A DNA stretch of 35,989 bases from Alphaproteobacteria bacterium (GTDB lineage: Bacteria > Pseudomonadota > Alphaproteobacteria > Bin95): positions 1 to 35,989 of the forward strand of contig JAJDYL010000072.1 in assembly GCA_022825195.1 (NCBI GenBank), written 5' to 3'. Positions within the stretch are counted from its first letter, which is position 1, and each line of letters begins with the position of its first letter. The notes under the pieces were generated by a model. The model did no database searches. It was given only the letters and a program-made list of their open reading frames with translations, and was not told where the DNA came from. The translations under genes were made by a program, and so were the position numbers. Positions 23,318-32,113 of this stretch are shown here, in pieces.

Positions 23318-24358
23318 ATGGATTTGCCGACCATGGGCGTGGGGTCTTATGCGGCGCCCGGCTGGCTGTTCCTGTTCCGGGAAGCCATGCGCGCCGGCCG
23401 GACCGGCGCGGAGGATGTCGAAGAGGCTTTCGACGATGCGACCCGCATCGCGGTCGCCGACCAGATCGAGGCGGGCGTGGACATCGTCTCCGACGGCGAG
23501 CTCCGCCGGAGCCGGTTCGTCTATGAGATGTATGACCGGCTGACGGGCATCGAACGGCTGCCGCCGGGCCGGCGCCTCGGCGTGCCGGGCTACGACCGGG
23601 CGCCGCATTTCACGGCCAGGGACCGCGTGTCGGCGCCGGACGGCCTCGGGATCGCGGCCGAATACCGCCGCCTTGCCGGGCTGGCTCCCGGAAAGAGCCT
23701 CAAGGTCGCGTTTCCCGGTCCCATGACCTTCATGCCCAAGATCGAGCCGGACGGCCCCTATGGCGGCGACCGCGCGGCCCTGCTCGACGACATTGCGGGC
23801 ATCGTGCGCGACGAGCTCGACAGGCTCGCCGGGGAAGGGGCGGACCTGGTGCAGATCGACGAGCCCGGCTTTACCGACCCCTCCCACGGCCTGGACAGCC
23901 GCGCCTGCGCGGAGGCCGTCAACAGCGCCGTCGGCGGCCACGGGGACCGCGTGGCCGTGCATATCTGCTTCGGCAACAATGCGTCCCGGCCCTATGCGCC
24001 GCGCGGGCTGGCGCGGCTGCTGCCCGGCATGGCTTCGCTCGACTGCTCGATGCTGGTGCTGGAATTCGCCAACCGCGAAATGGCGGACCTCGACCTGCTG
24101 CCGGCGCTGGCGGAACGCTACCGGATCGCGGCCGGCGTCATCGACGTGAAGTCGTTTCACATCGAAACGCCGGAGGAAGTCGCCGGCCGGCTGGAGCGGG
24201 TGCTGGAGGCGGTGCCGCGGGACCGCCTCTGGGTCACTGCCGATTGCGGCTTCTCGGCGCTGCCGCGCTGGCTGGCGCGGGAGAAGCTGCGGGCGATGGT
24301 CGCGGGAACCCGCCTGGTCCGGGGCGAGGCCTCGGGTCAGGCCCAGCCGGACAGGTAG
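23318..24358 (+). CDS. MetE C-terminal-domain-like methyltransferase
   Basis: The 346-residue protein is a cobalamin-independent methionine synthase (COG0620)-type TIM barrel without the MetE N-terminal half. Zn ligands are apparent in VHICFGNNA (His and Cys) and VTADCGFSALPRW (Cys), with DGELRRSRFVYEM and LVQIDEPGFTD also present. Such short proteins transfer methyl groups to thiols (homocysteine or others) from varied donors; donor and acceptor are not evident here. The ATG at 23318 has AAGGAGG at 23304-23310 (7-bp spacing); the longer frame from 23231 begins inside the end of a repeat and is rejected. Its 3' end overlaps the convergent methyltransferase gene by 22 bp. Confidence 0.85.
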   Translation: MDLPTMGVGSYAAPGWLFLFREAMRAGRTGAEDVEEAFDDATRIAVADQIEAGVDIVSDGELRRSRFVYEMYDRLTGIERLPPGRRLGVPGYDRAPHFTARDRVSAPDGLGIAAEYRRLAGLAPGKSLKVAFPGPMTFMPKIEPDGPYGGDRAALLDDIAGIVRDELDRLAGEGADLVQIDEPGFTDPSHGLDSRACAEAVNSAVGGHGDRVAVHICFGNNASRPYAPRGLARLLPGMASLDCSMLVLEFANREMADLDLLPALAERYRIAAGVIDVKSFHIETPEEVAGRLERVLEAVPRDRLWVTADCGFSALPRWLAREKLRAMVAGTRLVRGEASGQAQPDR

Positions 24359-25110
24359 ATGACCTGGAAGGTTGCCGCCTGCCGGCCCTCCTGCTGCGAG
24401 GCCAATTCGGCGAACAGCGCGCGGCGCGCGAAATGGCGCGGGCGGGCGGCGAGCGCGTTGGTCTCGCCCATGGTGCGCAGGTCCGCCATCAGCCTGAAGG
24501 GCGAATCGTATGTCACCCGGATGGTGTCCAGATCGGCGACCGGCAGGTCGAACCCGGCGCGCTGCAGCAGCCCGGCGGCGTCGCGCAGGTCGGCGAACGG
24601 CGAGACCCGGGGCGCGGCCCCGCCGGATATGGCGGCATCGGCGGAAAGCAGGCCATGGCGCAACTCGGTCAGCGTGTCGCCTCCGAACAGGCTGGCCAGG
24701 AAGAGGCCGCCCGGCCTGAGCGCCCGCTTGATCTGGGCGAGCGCGCCGGGCAGGTCCTGCGTCCAGTGCAGGGCGAGGTTGCTCGCGATCAGGTTGAAGC
24801 TCTGCGCGGCGAAGGGAAGACGGTCCTCCTCGCCGACTGCGGCGATGCCGCCCCCGGCGCGGCAGAGCGTCTCGGACGCTTCCAGGCGGACCAGCGTCTC
24901 GATGCCGCCGCGTCCTTCGAGCGCGCGCGCCAGCACCCCGTCGCGCGCGCCGATGTCGAGCGCGAGGGGAAAGCCGACCGTGACGTCGTCGAGGCGGTCG
25001 GCCAGCCGGTCGGCGACCTCGCGGAACAGGAAATCGGCGCCGGGCGGCGCCGCCGCGGCGCGGTCGCGGTGGCGGCGCAGGGCGCGACGGTCGAAGAGTT
25101 GCGGTATCAT
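24337..25110 (-). CDS. SAM-dependent methyltransferase (BioC/NDUFAF5-like)
   Basis: The 257-residue class I SAM-dependent protein begins MIPQLFDRRALRRHRDRAA, a start typical of the alphaproteobacterial NDUFAF5/BioC-like group. Motif I reads ALDIGARDGVLARAL, EDRLPFAAQSFNLIASNLAL with HWTQDLPGAL is motif II-III, and ALRPGGLFLASLFGGDTLTE follows. The NDUFAF5 group in mitochondria hydroxylates an arginine of complex I rather than methylating; which activity applies here is unknown. The frame is open far upstream to 27300, but the ATG at 25110 gives the family N-terminus and the upstream part is antisense to the rhodanese and comF genes. It is divergent from the rhodanese gene with only 30 bp between starts. 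Confidence 0.87.
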   Translation of the reverse strand: MIPQLFDRRALRRHRDRAAAAPPGADFLFREVADRLADRLDDVTVGFPLALDIGARDGVLARALEGRGGIETLVRLEASETLCRAGGGIAAVGEEDRLPFAAQSFNLIASNLALHWTQDLPGALAQIKRALRPGGLFLASLFGGDTLTELRHGLLSADAAISGGAAPRVSPFADLRDAAGLLQRAGFDLPVADLDTIRVTYDSPFRLMADLRTMGETNALAARPRHFARRALFAELASQQEGRQAATFQVIYLSGWA

Positions 25111-25140
25111 CGACGCCCCGCTGCGCCGGAAGGGAAGCCC

Positions 25141-26673
25141 ATGAGCGAGAACTATAGCCCGATATCCGCCGAGGAATTGCGAAAGGCGCTCGACGGAGAA
25201 GACGAACTCGCCATCATCGACTTCCGCGAGGAGGGCTCGTTCGCGCCCGCGCATCTGCTGCACGCCTGCAATATCCCGCTCTCCCGGCTGGAACTGTCGA
25301 TCCGCGACCTCGTGCCGCGCACGGCAACGCCGATCGTCGCGACCGACAATGGCGGCGGCCTGGCCGAACGCGGCGCGGCGCGGCTGCGCGAACTCGGCTA
25401 CACCGACATCGCCCTGTTCGCGAACGGCGTCGAGGCCTGGCGGCAGGCGGGCTACGAGGTCTTCTCCGGATTCAACGTGCCGAGCAAGGCCTTCGGCGAA
25501 TATGTCGAACATGCCTACGACACCCCGTCGGTTTCCGCCGAGGAACTCAAGGCAATGCTGGACGGCCCGGACCCGGTGGTCGTGCTGGACAGCCGGCCGA
25601 TGGACGAGTTCCGCAACATGAACATTCCGACCGGAACCTGCTGTCCGGGAGCGGAGCTCGTCTATCGCGTCCACGACCTCGCCCCGTCTCCGGAAACCAC
25701 GGTCATCGTCAACTGCGCCGGGCGCACGCGCAGCATCATCGGGGCGCAATCGCTCATCAACGCGGGAATTCCGAACCGGGTGGCGGCGCTGCGCAACGGC
25801 ACGATGGGCTGGCATCTGGCCGGCCTCGAGCTGGAACGCGGCAATGAGCGCCCGGCGCCCGATCCGAGCGCGGCCGGGCTGGAGGCGGCGCGCGCCTGCG
25901 CCAGGGCGGTCGCGGACCGTTTCGAGGTGCCGGTGGTGCGCGAAATCCGGCCTGCGCCCGGCCGGACCACCTATGTGTTCGATGTCCGCCATCCGCACGA
26001 ATTCGAGGCGGGGCACCTGAAGGGGTCGCGTTCGGCGCCCGGCGGACAGCTGGTGCAGGCGACGGACCGCTATGCGGCGGTGCGCGGCGCGCGCATCTTC
26101 CTGGTGGACGACAACGGCGTCCGGGCGGCCATGACCGCGCACTGGCTCAGGCAGATGAACTGGGACGCCGCGGTGCTCGAAGGCGCGCTGGAGGGCGGCC
26201 CGCTGGAGAGCGGACCGGACGCCGCCGAAATACCGGGAGCGGCCGACGTGCCGACGGTGGGGCCGGAGGCGGTCGAGGGCGCGGTCGTGGTCGATTTCGC
26301 CGACAGCAAGACATATGCCGACGGCCACATTCCGGGGGCGTGGTTCGCGATCCGGTCGCGGCTCGCCTCGGCGCGCCTGCCGGATGCGGACCGGTATGTC
26401 TTCACCTCGCCCGACGGCCGGCTGGCGCGCCTGGCGGCGGCGGACTTCGACCGCCCGGTCGCCGTGCTGGAGGGCGGCACGCAGGCATGGGCGGGGCCGC
26501 TGGAAAGCGGGGCCGGGCAGATGGCGGATACGCCGGACGACGTCTGGCTGAAGCCCTATGAGCAGGCCGGAACCGTCGAGGAGAACATGCAGGCCTACCT
26601 CGACTGGGAGACCGGCCTCGTGGAGCAATTGGACCGGGACGGCACGACCCGGTTCTGGAGCCGCCCCGCCTGA
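25141..26673 (+). CDS. Rhodanese-like protein with four tandem rhodanese domains
   Basis: This 510-residue cytoplasmic protein (no signal peptide) shows four rhodanese folds at about 5-110, 130-230, 255-350 and 380-465. Each has the domain signature: IIDFREEGSFAPAHL; VVLDSRPMDEFRNMNIPTG; FDVRHPHEFEAGHLKG; VVDFADSKTYADGHIPGA. Only the second keeps an active-site Cys (Cys192 in VIVNCAGRTRS). At the matching place the first has VATDNGGG, the third FLVDDNGV and the fourth FTSPDGR. It can therefore transfer sulfur only through domain 2, with the others structural or regulatory. GGAAGGG precedes the ATG. Multi-rhodanese proteins of this size handle thiosulfate or persulfide sulfur; the acceptor is unknown. 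comF starts 9 bp downstream. Confidence 0.88.
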   Translation: MSENYSPISAEELRKALDGEDELAIIDFREEGSFAPAHLLHACNIPLSRLELSIRDLVPRTATPIVATDNGGGLAERGAARLRELGYTDIALFANGVEAWRQAGYEVFSGFNVPSKAFGEYVEHAYDTPSVSAEELKAMLDGPDPVVVLDSRPMDEFRNMNIPTGTCCPGAELVYRVHDLAPSPETTVIVNCAGRTRSIIGAQSLINAGIPNRVAALRNGTMGWHLAGLELERGNERPAPDPSAAGLEAARACARAVADRFEVPVVREIRPAPGRTTYVFDVRHPHEFEAGHLKGSRSAPGGQLVQATDRYAAVRGARIFLVDDNGVRAAMTAHWLRQMNWDAAVLEGALEGGPLESGPDAAEIPGAADVPTVGPEAVEGAVVVDFADSKTYADGHIPGAWFAIRSRLASARLPDADRYVFTSPDGRLARLAAADFDRPVAVLEGGTQAWAGPLESGAGQMADTPDDVWLKPYEQAGTVEENMQAYLDWETGLVEQLDRDGTTRFWSRPA

Positions 26674-26682
26674 TCCCGCCCG

Positions 26683-27432
26683 GTGTCTCCCGGAAGCCGG
26701 GCAGCCGGATTTGCGCGGCTGTTCCTGGACCTGGCGCTGCCGCCCCGCTGCGCCTGTTGCCGCGGGCCGGTCGCGGACCCCGGAACGCTCTGCGCGGCCT
26801 GCTGGTCGGAGCTCGATTTCATCGTCGAGCCGCTGTGCGGCGGTTGCGGGCGGCCCTTCGCCTTCGAAGCCGAGGCGGAGTCGCTGTGCGGCGCGTGCAT
26901 GGCAAGGCGCCCGGCCTATGACCGCGCAAGAAGTGCGTTGATTTATCGCGGCAACGCGAGAGACCTTGTCCACCGCTTCAAATTCCGGGACGAAACCGGC
27001 CTCGCGCCGCTGTTGACGGCATGGGCGCGGGAAGCGGGCGCCGCCCTGCTCAGGGACGCGGACTGGATCGCGCCGGTGCCGCTGCACTGGATGCGGCTTT
27101 ACCGGCGGCGGTACAACCAGTCCGCATTGCTCGCCGGACGCCTTGCCGCGCGGCAGGGCGCCGCCTTCGCGCCCGATATGCTGCGGCGTATCCGGCGCAC
27201 GCGGCCGCAGACCGAACTCGGGCGGCGCGCCCGCGGGCGGAATGTCGCCGGCGCGTTCCGCGTGGCGCCTCGCTGGCAGGACAGGGTGCGCGGCGCGCAT
27301 GTCGTCATCGTGGACGATGTGCTGACGACGGGCGCCACGCTGGAGGCCTGTGCGCGGGTCCTCAGGCGCTCGGGCGCCGCCCGCGTCGATGTGTTGACCG
27401 TGGCCCGGGTGGACAGCCCGGAACAGGCCTAA
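26683..27432 (+). CDS. comF: ComF-family phosphoribosyltransferase-like protein
   Basis: The 249-residue protein has an N-terminal double zinc-finger (CACC...CAAC, then CGGCGRP and CGAC) and a phosphoribosyltransferase domain with [16 protein letters not shown] near the C-terminus. [20 protein letters not shown] and [16 protein letters not shown] are typical ComF blocks. ComF is needed for natural transformation in some bacteria, but homologues are common in non-competent ones. The start is a GTG at 26683, 9 bp after the rhodanese stop. Its TAA overlaps the convergent ndk stop: 4 bp are shared. Confidence 0.93.
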   Translation: MSPGSRAAGFARLFLDLALPPRCACCRGPVADPGTLCAACWSELDFIVEPLCGGCGRPFAFEAEAESLCGACMARRPAYDRARSALIYRGNARDLVHRFKFRDETGLAPLLTAWAREAGAALLRDADWIAPVPLHWMRLYRRRYNQSALLAGRLAARQGAAFAPDMLRRIRRTRPQTELGRRARGRNVAGAFRVAPRWQDRVRGAHVVIVDDVLTTGATLEACARVLRRSGAARVDVLTVARVDSPEQA

Positions 27433-27851
27433 CCGACGATTTCGCAGGCGCTGAAAAAGTAGGCGATCTCGCGCTCCGCGCTTTCCGGGGAGTCGGAACC
27501 GTGTACGGAGTTGGCTTCGATGGATTCGCCGTAATCCTTGCGAATGGTGCCGTCGGCGGCGTTTGCCGGGTTCGTGACGCCCATGATCTCGCGATTGAGC
27601 TCGATGGCGTTGTCGCTTTCGAGAACCTGGACGACAACGGGTCCGGAGGTCATGAAGGCGCAGAGATCGTCGAAGAACGGCCGTTCGCTGTGTTCGGCAT
27701 AGAAGCCTTCCGCCTGCTCCCTGGTCAGCCGGATGCGCTTCTGGGCCACGACCCTGAGGCCCGCCTTCTCCAGCCGGGCGACGATCTCTCCCGTCAACTG
27801 GCGCCGGGTTGCGTCCGGTTTCACGATGGACAATGTGCGTTCGGTCGCCAC
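27429..27851 (-). CDS. ndk: Nucleoside diphosphate kinase
   Basis: The 140-residue protein equilibrates NTP and NDP pools. [16 protein letters not shown] is the N-terminus, [18 protein letters not shown] follows, and [20 protein letters not shown] holds the phosphorylated His. The standard 140-residue length is reached with a GTG start at 27851, preceded by GAGGAG. It is downstream of holC in the same orientation with a 70-bp spacer; the pepA-holC-ndk order is common in alphaproteobacteria. Confidence 0.97.
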   Translation of the reverse strand: MATERTLSIVKPDATRRQLTGEIVARLEKAGLRVVAQKRIRLTREQAEGFYAEHSERPFFDDLCAFMTSGPVVVQVLESDNAIELNREIMGVTNPANAADGTIRKDYGESIEANSVHGSDSPESAEREIAYFFSACEIVG

Positions 27852-27921
27852 TTCAGGTCTCCTCACCAGCCGAGCGGGCGCGGCGTTATAGCCATGCCGC
27901 GCTGTCGGCACAACGACGCAG

Positions 27922-28371
27922 TCACGATTGCGACCAGCCGGCGGGCCCGAAACGCAGATAGGCCGGGCGACTGCCCTCGTCGCGAAATGCGGCGAACCGG
28001 TCGCGCGCGATGTCCCGCATCGCGGGGTCGCGCCGGTCGAACAGGTAGATGCTGTCGGCGAATGCGTCCCGGCCTTCCAGGGACGCATCGTCCACGACAA
28101 CGAGCAGGTCCCCACCGCCGGGATTGCCGGGCGCCGCCGTCACCCAGACCGGGTGCTCCGAAGGGTCGCCCTCGCTTCCATGCGGCAGGAAGCTGTCATT
28201 GCGGTAGGTCCAGAGCCCCTGGTCGAGCGCCGCCACGCGCTCTTCCTGGCCGAGGCGGACGCACACCCGCCGCCCTTCGGCCAGCGCGGTTTCGAGCAGC
28301 CGCCCGAGGCCCAGGTCGAGCGGGGCGCCGTCCAGGTCGTAGAAGGCGGGCGGGTCAGCTTTCGCAGACAT
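27922..28371 (-). CDS. holC: DNA polymerase III chi subunit
   Basis: The 149-residue protein resembles Hol[43 protein letters not shown] and [20 protein letters not shown]. Chi links the clamp loader to SSB at the replication fork. The ATG at 28371 lies inside the pepA 3' end (17-bp overlap), and pepA-holC adjacency is widespread in proteobacteria, supporting the call. Confidence 0.88.
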   Translation of the reverse strand: MSAKADPPAFYDLDGAPLDLGLGRLLETALAEGRRVCVRLGQEERVAALDQGLWTYRNDSFLPHGSEGDPSEHPVWVTAAPGNPGGGDLLVVVDDASLEGRDAFADSIYLFDRRDPAMRDIARDRFAAFRDEGSRPAYLRFGPAGWSQS

Positions 28372-29812
28372 CCCGGACCAGCCGGTCGAGCAGGCGCACG
28401 CCATAGCCCGTTGCGCCCTTCGGCACGGTCGGGCGCGCCTTGTCGGTCCACGCCGTGCCGGCGATATCGAGATGCGCCCAGGGCGTTTCGCCGACGAACC
28501 GTTTCAGGAACTGCGCCGCGGATATCGCGCCCGCCTCGCGCGGACCGATATTCTTCATGTCGGCGATGTGAGACTCGAGCATCTTGTCGTAGGCATCGTG
28601 AAGCGGAAACCGCCAGAGCTTCTCGTCCACCGCCTCGCCGGCCGCGAGCAACGCCTTGGCGAGGGCGTCATCGTTCGAGAACATGCCGGCATATTCGTGC
28701 GCAAGCGCCATCACCATGGCGCCTGTCAGGGTGGCGAGATCGACCACGGCGCGGGGCTCGTAGCGTTCGATGACATAGGCCAGAAGATCCGCCAGAACGA
28801 GCCGGCCTTCCGCGTCCGTGTTGATCACTTCGACCGTCTGGCCGGAATAGCTGGTAACGACATCGCCCGGCCGCTGTGCGGTTGCCGAAGGCATGTTTTC
28901 GACAAGGCCGACGATGCCGACGACATTCGCAGCCGCTTTCCGTCCGGCAATCGCCTTCATCGCCCCGGCCACGGCGGCGGACCCGCCCATGTCCCATTTC
29001 ATCTCTTCCATGCCGCCGCTGGGCTTGATCGAAATGCCGCCGGTATCGAATGTGACGCCCTTGCCGACCAGGGCCATCGGCGGTCCTTCGGCGCCCTGCC
29101 AGCGCATGACGACGACCCGGGCTTCCCGCGCGCTGCCCTGCGCCACGCCCAGCAACGTCGCCATCTTCAGTTCTTCCAGCGCCGCCCGGTCGAGCACTTC
29201 CACCGATACGCCCAGCGCGGCCAGTTCGCGAAGCCCTTCCGCATATGTCTCCGGGTAGAGGACATTGCCCGGCTCCGTCACGAAATCGCGGGCGAACCCG
29301 ACCGCATCGACGATCCTGGCGCCGTCCTCCTCGAAAGAGCGACGGGCGGACCCGGCATCCGGAGTTCCTATGACGAGTTCGGCGAGCGCCGGCTTGTCCT
29401 TGTCCTCCATCCGGGTGCGGTATTTGTCGAAGCGGTAGGCGGCCAACGCCGCGCCGAGGCCGGCAGCCGCTCCCGACCCGGCTTGCGGCCAGACGAGCAC
29501 CGCCGATTCCGAACCCGACCCGGCGAGCGCCGAATAGACGGTGCCGCCGACATCCTCCGCCAGCCGCAAGTCGAGCGTCTCTCCCACGCCGACGAGCAGG
29601 ACCCGTTCGGCGTCGAGGCCCGCCGGAGCCATAATCTCCAGCGTGGCCTTCGCCCCGCCGTCGAAGCGGGAGGCTGCTATCGCCCTTGAAAGCGCGCCGG
29701 ACGCGGCGTTGTCCGCTTCGGCCGCCAGGCCGTCGAGGGTCCCGCCCTTGGCGACGGTCAGCACAAGTGCGCCCGAGCGGGGCAGGGCAGGACTGGCGAA
29801 AGAAACCTTCAT
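28355..29812 (-). CDS. pepA: Leucyl aminopeptidase (M17)
   Basis: The 485-residue cytosolic metallo-aminopeptidase shows LVGKGVTFDTGGISIKP (Lys251, Asp256, Lys263) and VINTDAEGRLVLADLLAY (331-338, the family signature with metal ligands). ENMPSATAQRPGDVV and DLATLTGAMVMALAHEYAGM are also typical. I take the ATG at 29812 (MKVSFASP, the usual PepA start) over one 12 bp upstream. It is divergent from lptF with 54 bp between starts and overlaps holC. Confidence 0.96.
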   Translation of the reverse strand: MKVSFASPALPRSGALVLTVAKGGTLDGLAAEADNAASGALSRAIAASRFDGGAKATLEIMAPAGLDAERVLLVGVGETLDLRLAEDVGGTVYSALAGSGSESAVLVWPQAGSGAAAGLGAALAAYRFDKYRTRMEDKDKPALAELVIGTPDAGSARRSFEEDGARIVDAVGFARDFVTEPGNVLYPETYAEGLRELAALGVSVEVLDRAALEELKMATLLGVAQGSAREARVVVMRWQGAEGPPMALVGKGVTFDTGGISIKPSGGMEEMKWDMGGSAAVAGAMKAIAGRKAAANVVGIVGLVENMPSATAQRPGDVVTSYSGQTVEVINTDAEGRLVLADLLAYVIERYEPRAVVDLATLTGAMVMALAHEYAGMFSNDDALAKALLAAGEAVDEKLWRFPLHDAYDKMLESHIADMKNIGPREAGAISAAQFLKRFVGETPWAHLDIAGTAWTDKARPTVPKGATGYGVRLLDRLVRDVCES

Positions 29813-29866
29813 CGGAATCCTCATGCGGCTTGTCTAGTTTTCAGTAAAGCAGCATACAGACCCGCG

Positions 29867-30961
29867 ATGCGCCAGACCGATCTTTACGTCCTGCGGCGGT
29901 TGCTTGTCGCACTGGGCGCCGCGACCGGTGCGCTCTGCCCGCTGCTGCTGCTGGCGACCGCGCTGCGTTTCGTCGACGACATCGTGGAACGCGGGGCTGC
30001 CCTCGAGATGTTTGCCGTGCTCGTATTTCTGGCGCTGCCTTACCTTGCGGGCGTGGCGCTGCCCCTGGCGTTGCTCATCGCCGTTCTGGTCGTCTATGTG
30101 CGGATGGCTTCCGACAGCGAACTCATCGTCATGCGGGCGGCGGGCGTCAGCAACCTCCGTCTGGCCGCGCCGGCGCTCGCGCTGGGCCTCGCGACCATGG
30201 GTGTCGTCGCATGGAACGCCCTGGTGCTGGCGCCGTCTTCCGAACGTGAGTTGCGCGACCTCCAGTCGAACCTGAAGGATCGCTTTTCCCTCCTGTTTGC
30301 GCAGCCTGGCGTGTTCCGGCAGATCGGGCGCAACATGACCCTGTTCGTGCAGGGCGCCACCAGCAGCAGCGAGTATTCGGGAATCCTGCTTCAGGACGAC
30401 CGACATCCCAACCGGCGGATAACCTATATGGCCGAGAGGGGCGCCCTGACAGTGACGGACGGTATCCCGAGGCTGACGGCCTTCGACGGCAGCCGACACG
30501 AGATCGACCGGGAGACCGGGCGCCTGTCCTTTGTCTATTTCGATCTCAATACGATCGAGTTCAATTTGCCTTCCGCCCCGAAGAGATCGCGCAGCAGACG
30601 GGAGCGAACCCTGGGGGAGCTGTTGAACCCGTCCCCCGAAGAGGTCGGACCGGCGAATGTCGCGAAGCACAAGGCAGAAGGGCACTTCCGGCTCGCAACC
30701 GGCCTCATGCCCGGCGCGGTGACTGCCGTCGCTCTTGCCTGCCTGCTGTTGGGCGGCGTAAGCCGGCGCGGCCAGTCGTTTCGGCCGGTGCTGGCCGGGG
30801 CCATTGCATTCGGCCTCCTCGTAGCAGCCTACGCCGTCAAGGCGACGGTGGCGAAGCTGCCCAGCCTTGCCGGCCTTCAATACGCCATCGGGGTTGCGCC
30901 GATCGTCATCTGTTTTGCGCTGCTGGCGTTGAGCGGCCGCCGCCGCTCAACCTCCGCCTGA
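29867..30961 (+). CDS. lptF: LPS export ABC transporter permease LptF
   Basis: The 364-residue inner-membrane protein has the YjgP/YjgQ layout: three N-terminal hydrophobic segments (within residues 12-125), a periplasmic beta-jellyroll middle part (about 125-260) and three C-terminal segments (from about 285). RQTDLYVLRRLLVALGAATG, VYVRMASDSELIVMRAAGVS and FRLATGLMPGAVTAVALACL are characteristic. With LptG and LptB it extracts lipopolysaccharide from the inner membrane. lptG follows after 18 bp. Confidence 0.94.
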   Translation: MRQTDLYVLRRLLVALGAATGALCPLLLLATALRFVDDIVERGAALEMFAVLVFLALPYLAGVALPLALLIAVLVVYVRMASDSELIVMRAAGVSNLRLAAPALALGLATMGVVAWNALVLAPSSERELRDLQSNLKDRFSLLFAQPGVFRQIGRNMTLFVQGATSSSEYSGILLQDDRHPNRRITYMAERGALTVTDGIPRLTAFDGSRHEIDRETGRLSFVYFDLNTIEFNLPSAPKRSRSRRERTLGELLNPSPEEVGPANVAKHKAEGHFRLATGLMPGAVTAVALACLLLGGVSRRGQSFRPVLAGAIAFGLLVAAYAVKATVAKLPSLAGLQYAIGVAPIVICFALLALSGRRRSTSA

Positions 30962-30979
30962 GATGAAGGAGGACGCCGG

Positions 30980-32071
30980 GTGATGCGGTTCGGGGTGCTT
31001 TCCCGCTATCTGGCCCGACGGTTTTTTGTCTGGGTATGCATCGTCCTGATTGTATTGGCGGCCATCATATGGCTGGTCGGGCTGATCGAGCTGCTGCGCC
31101 GTTCCGGGTCGCGGGAGGCGGCGACCTTCGATATCGTGCTGGAAATGGCGGTGCTCAAGCTGCCGGCGATGCTGGAGCTCCTGCTCCCCTTCGCGGTGCT
31201 GTTCGGCAGCCTGTTCGCGTTCGATCGCCTTGCCCGGCACAACGAGTTGACGGCAGCCCACGGGTCCGGCGTTTCCGTCTGGCGGGTCCTGTTGCCCGCG
31301 CTGGCGGTTGCGGTCCTGCTGGGACTGGGAAATCTCATGCTCTACGGCCCGCTCGCCGCCGCGGCGCAAGAGCGGTTCGAACATCTGGAAAAACGGTATT
31401 TCAGCAATGCCGTTCCGGTGTCGTCGCTCTCGCAATCCGGGCTGTGGCTGCGCGAGGTCATCGACGGGAACCTCACAATCCTGTTTGCGGGCAACGTTGG
31501 ACGGGGCCGGGTTCTGTACGACGTTGTGGTTTATCGATTCGAGGGCATGCAGCGCTTTCACAACCGCCTCGATGCGGTTTCGGCGTCGCTGCGTGCTGGA
31601 CACTGGTTCCTCGAAGGCGTTTGGGACGCCGACACGAGGGACGCCCCCGTCCGCCGCGCCACCGCGAAGGTCCCTACCGGACTCGACTGGGAACGCATCG
31701 AAGACGGCCTGACGGGCCCGGCGACGATGTCGATCTGGAGATTGCAGGGATACATCGAATCGCTGGAAGAAGCAGGATTCCCGGCGCGAAAGCACCGACT
31801 CCGATTTCACTCCCTGCTGGCATCCGTCGTTCTGACGACCGCAATGCTCCTGATCGGGGCAACCGTTTCGATCCGGACGCGGCGGCGCGGCGGCGCGGCG
31901 GTCATGCTTGCCGCCGGCGTCGGGGCGGGCTTCCTGCTCTTCATCCTGTCGGATGTCGTTCTCGCGCTGGGCCTGTCCGGCCGGGCCCCGGTCGTGCTGG
32001 CGGCCTGGACTCCGGCGGCGGCCGCGGTGATGCTCGGATGCGCCGCGCTCTTGCATCTGGAGGACGGCTAA
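30980..32071 (+). CDS. lptG: LPS export ABC transporter permease LptG
   Basis: The 363-residue partner of LptF has the same fold: RYLARRFFVWVCIVLIVLAA at the start, LLPFAVLFGSLFAFDRLARH, NELTAAHGSGVSVWRVLLPA and C-terminal LPS-permease helices (residues about 275-360). AAGGAGG at 30966-30972 is 7 bp from a GTG at 30980 and 10 bp from an ATG at 30983; either could be used. In related genomes lptD normally follows, but here surA starts 42 bp downstream. Confidence 0.94.
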   Translation: MMRFGVLSRYLARRFFVWVCIVLIVLAAIIWLVGLIELLRRSGSREAATFDIVLEMAVLKLPAMLELLLPFAVLFGSLFAFDRLARHNELTAAHGSGVSVWRVLLPALAVAVLLGLGNLMLYGPLAAAAQERFEHLEKRYFSNAVPVSSLSQSGLWLREVIDGNLTILFAGNVGRGRVLYDVVVYRFEGMQRFHNRLDAVSASLRAGHWFLEGVWDADTRDAPVRRATAKVPTGLDWERIEDGLTGPATMSIWRLQGYIESLEEAGFPARKHRLRFHSLLASVVLTTAMLLIGATVSIRTRRRGGAAVMLAAGVGAGFLLFILSDVVLALGLSGRAPVVLAAWTPAAAAVMLGCAALLHLEDG

Positions 32072-32113
32072 CGGCATAACTGCGGTCGCCAATACCAGAC
32101 TGGAACGGCGAAG

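Noticed and set aside
21001..23334. 777-codon leftward frame
   Set aside because: It lies opposite the acyl-CoA synthetase and rpsU, is rich in Arg/His/Ala, and matches no family; it is a high-GC shadow frame.
25111..27300. Long leftward in-frame extension of the methyltransferase frame (about 730 extra codons)
   Set aside because: It is antisense to the rhodanese and comF genes, has no family blocks, and the ATG at 25110 gives the expected methyltransferase N-terminus.
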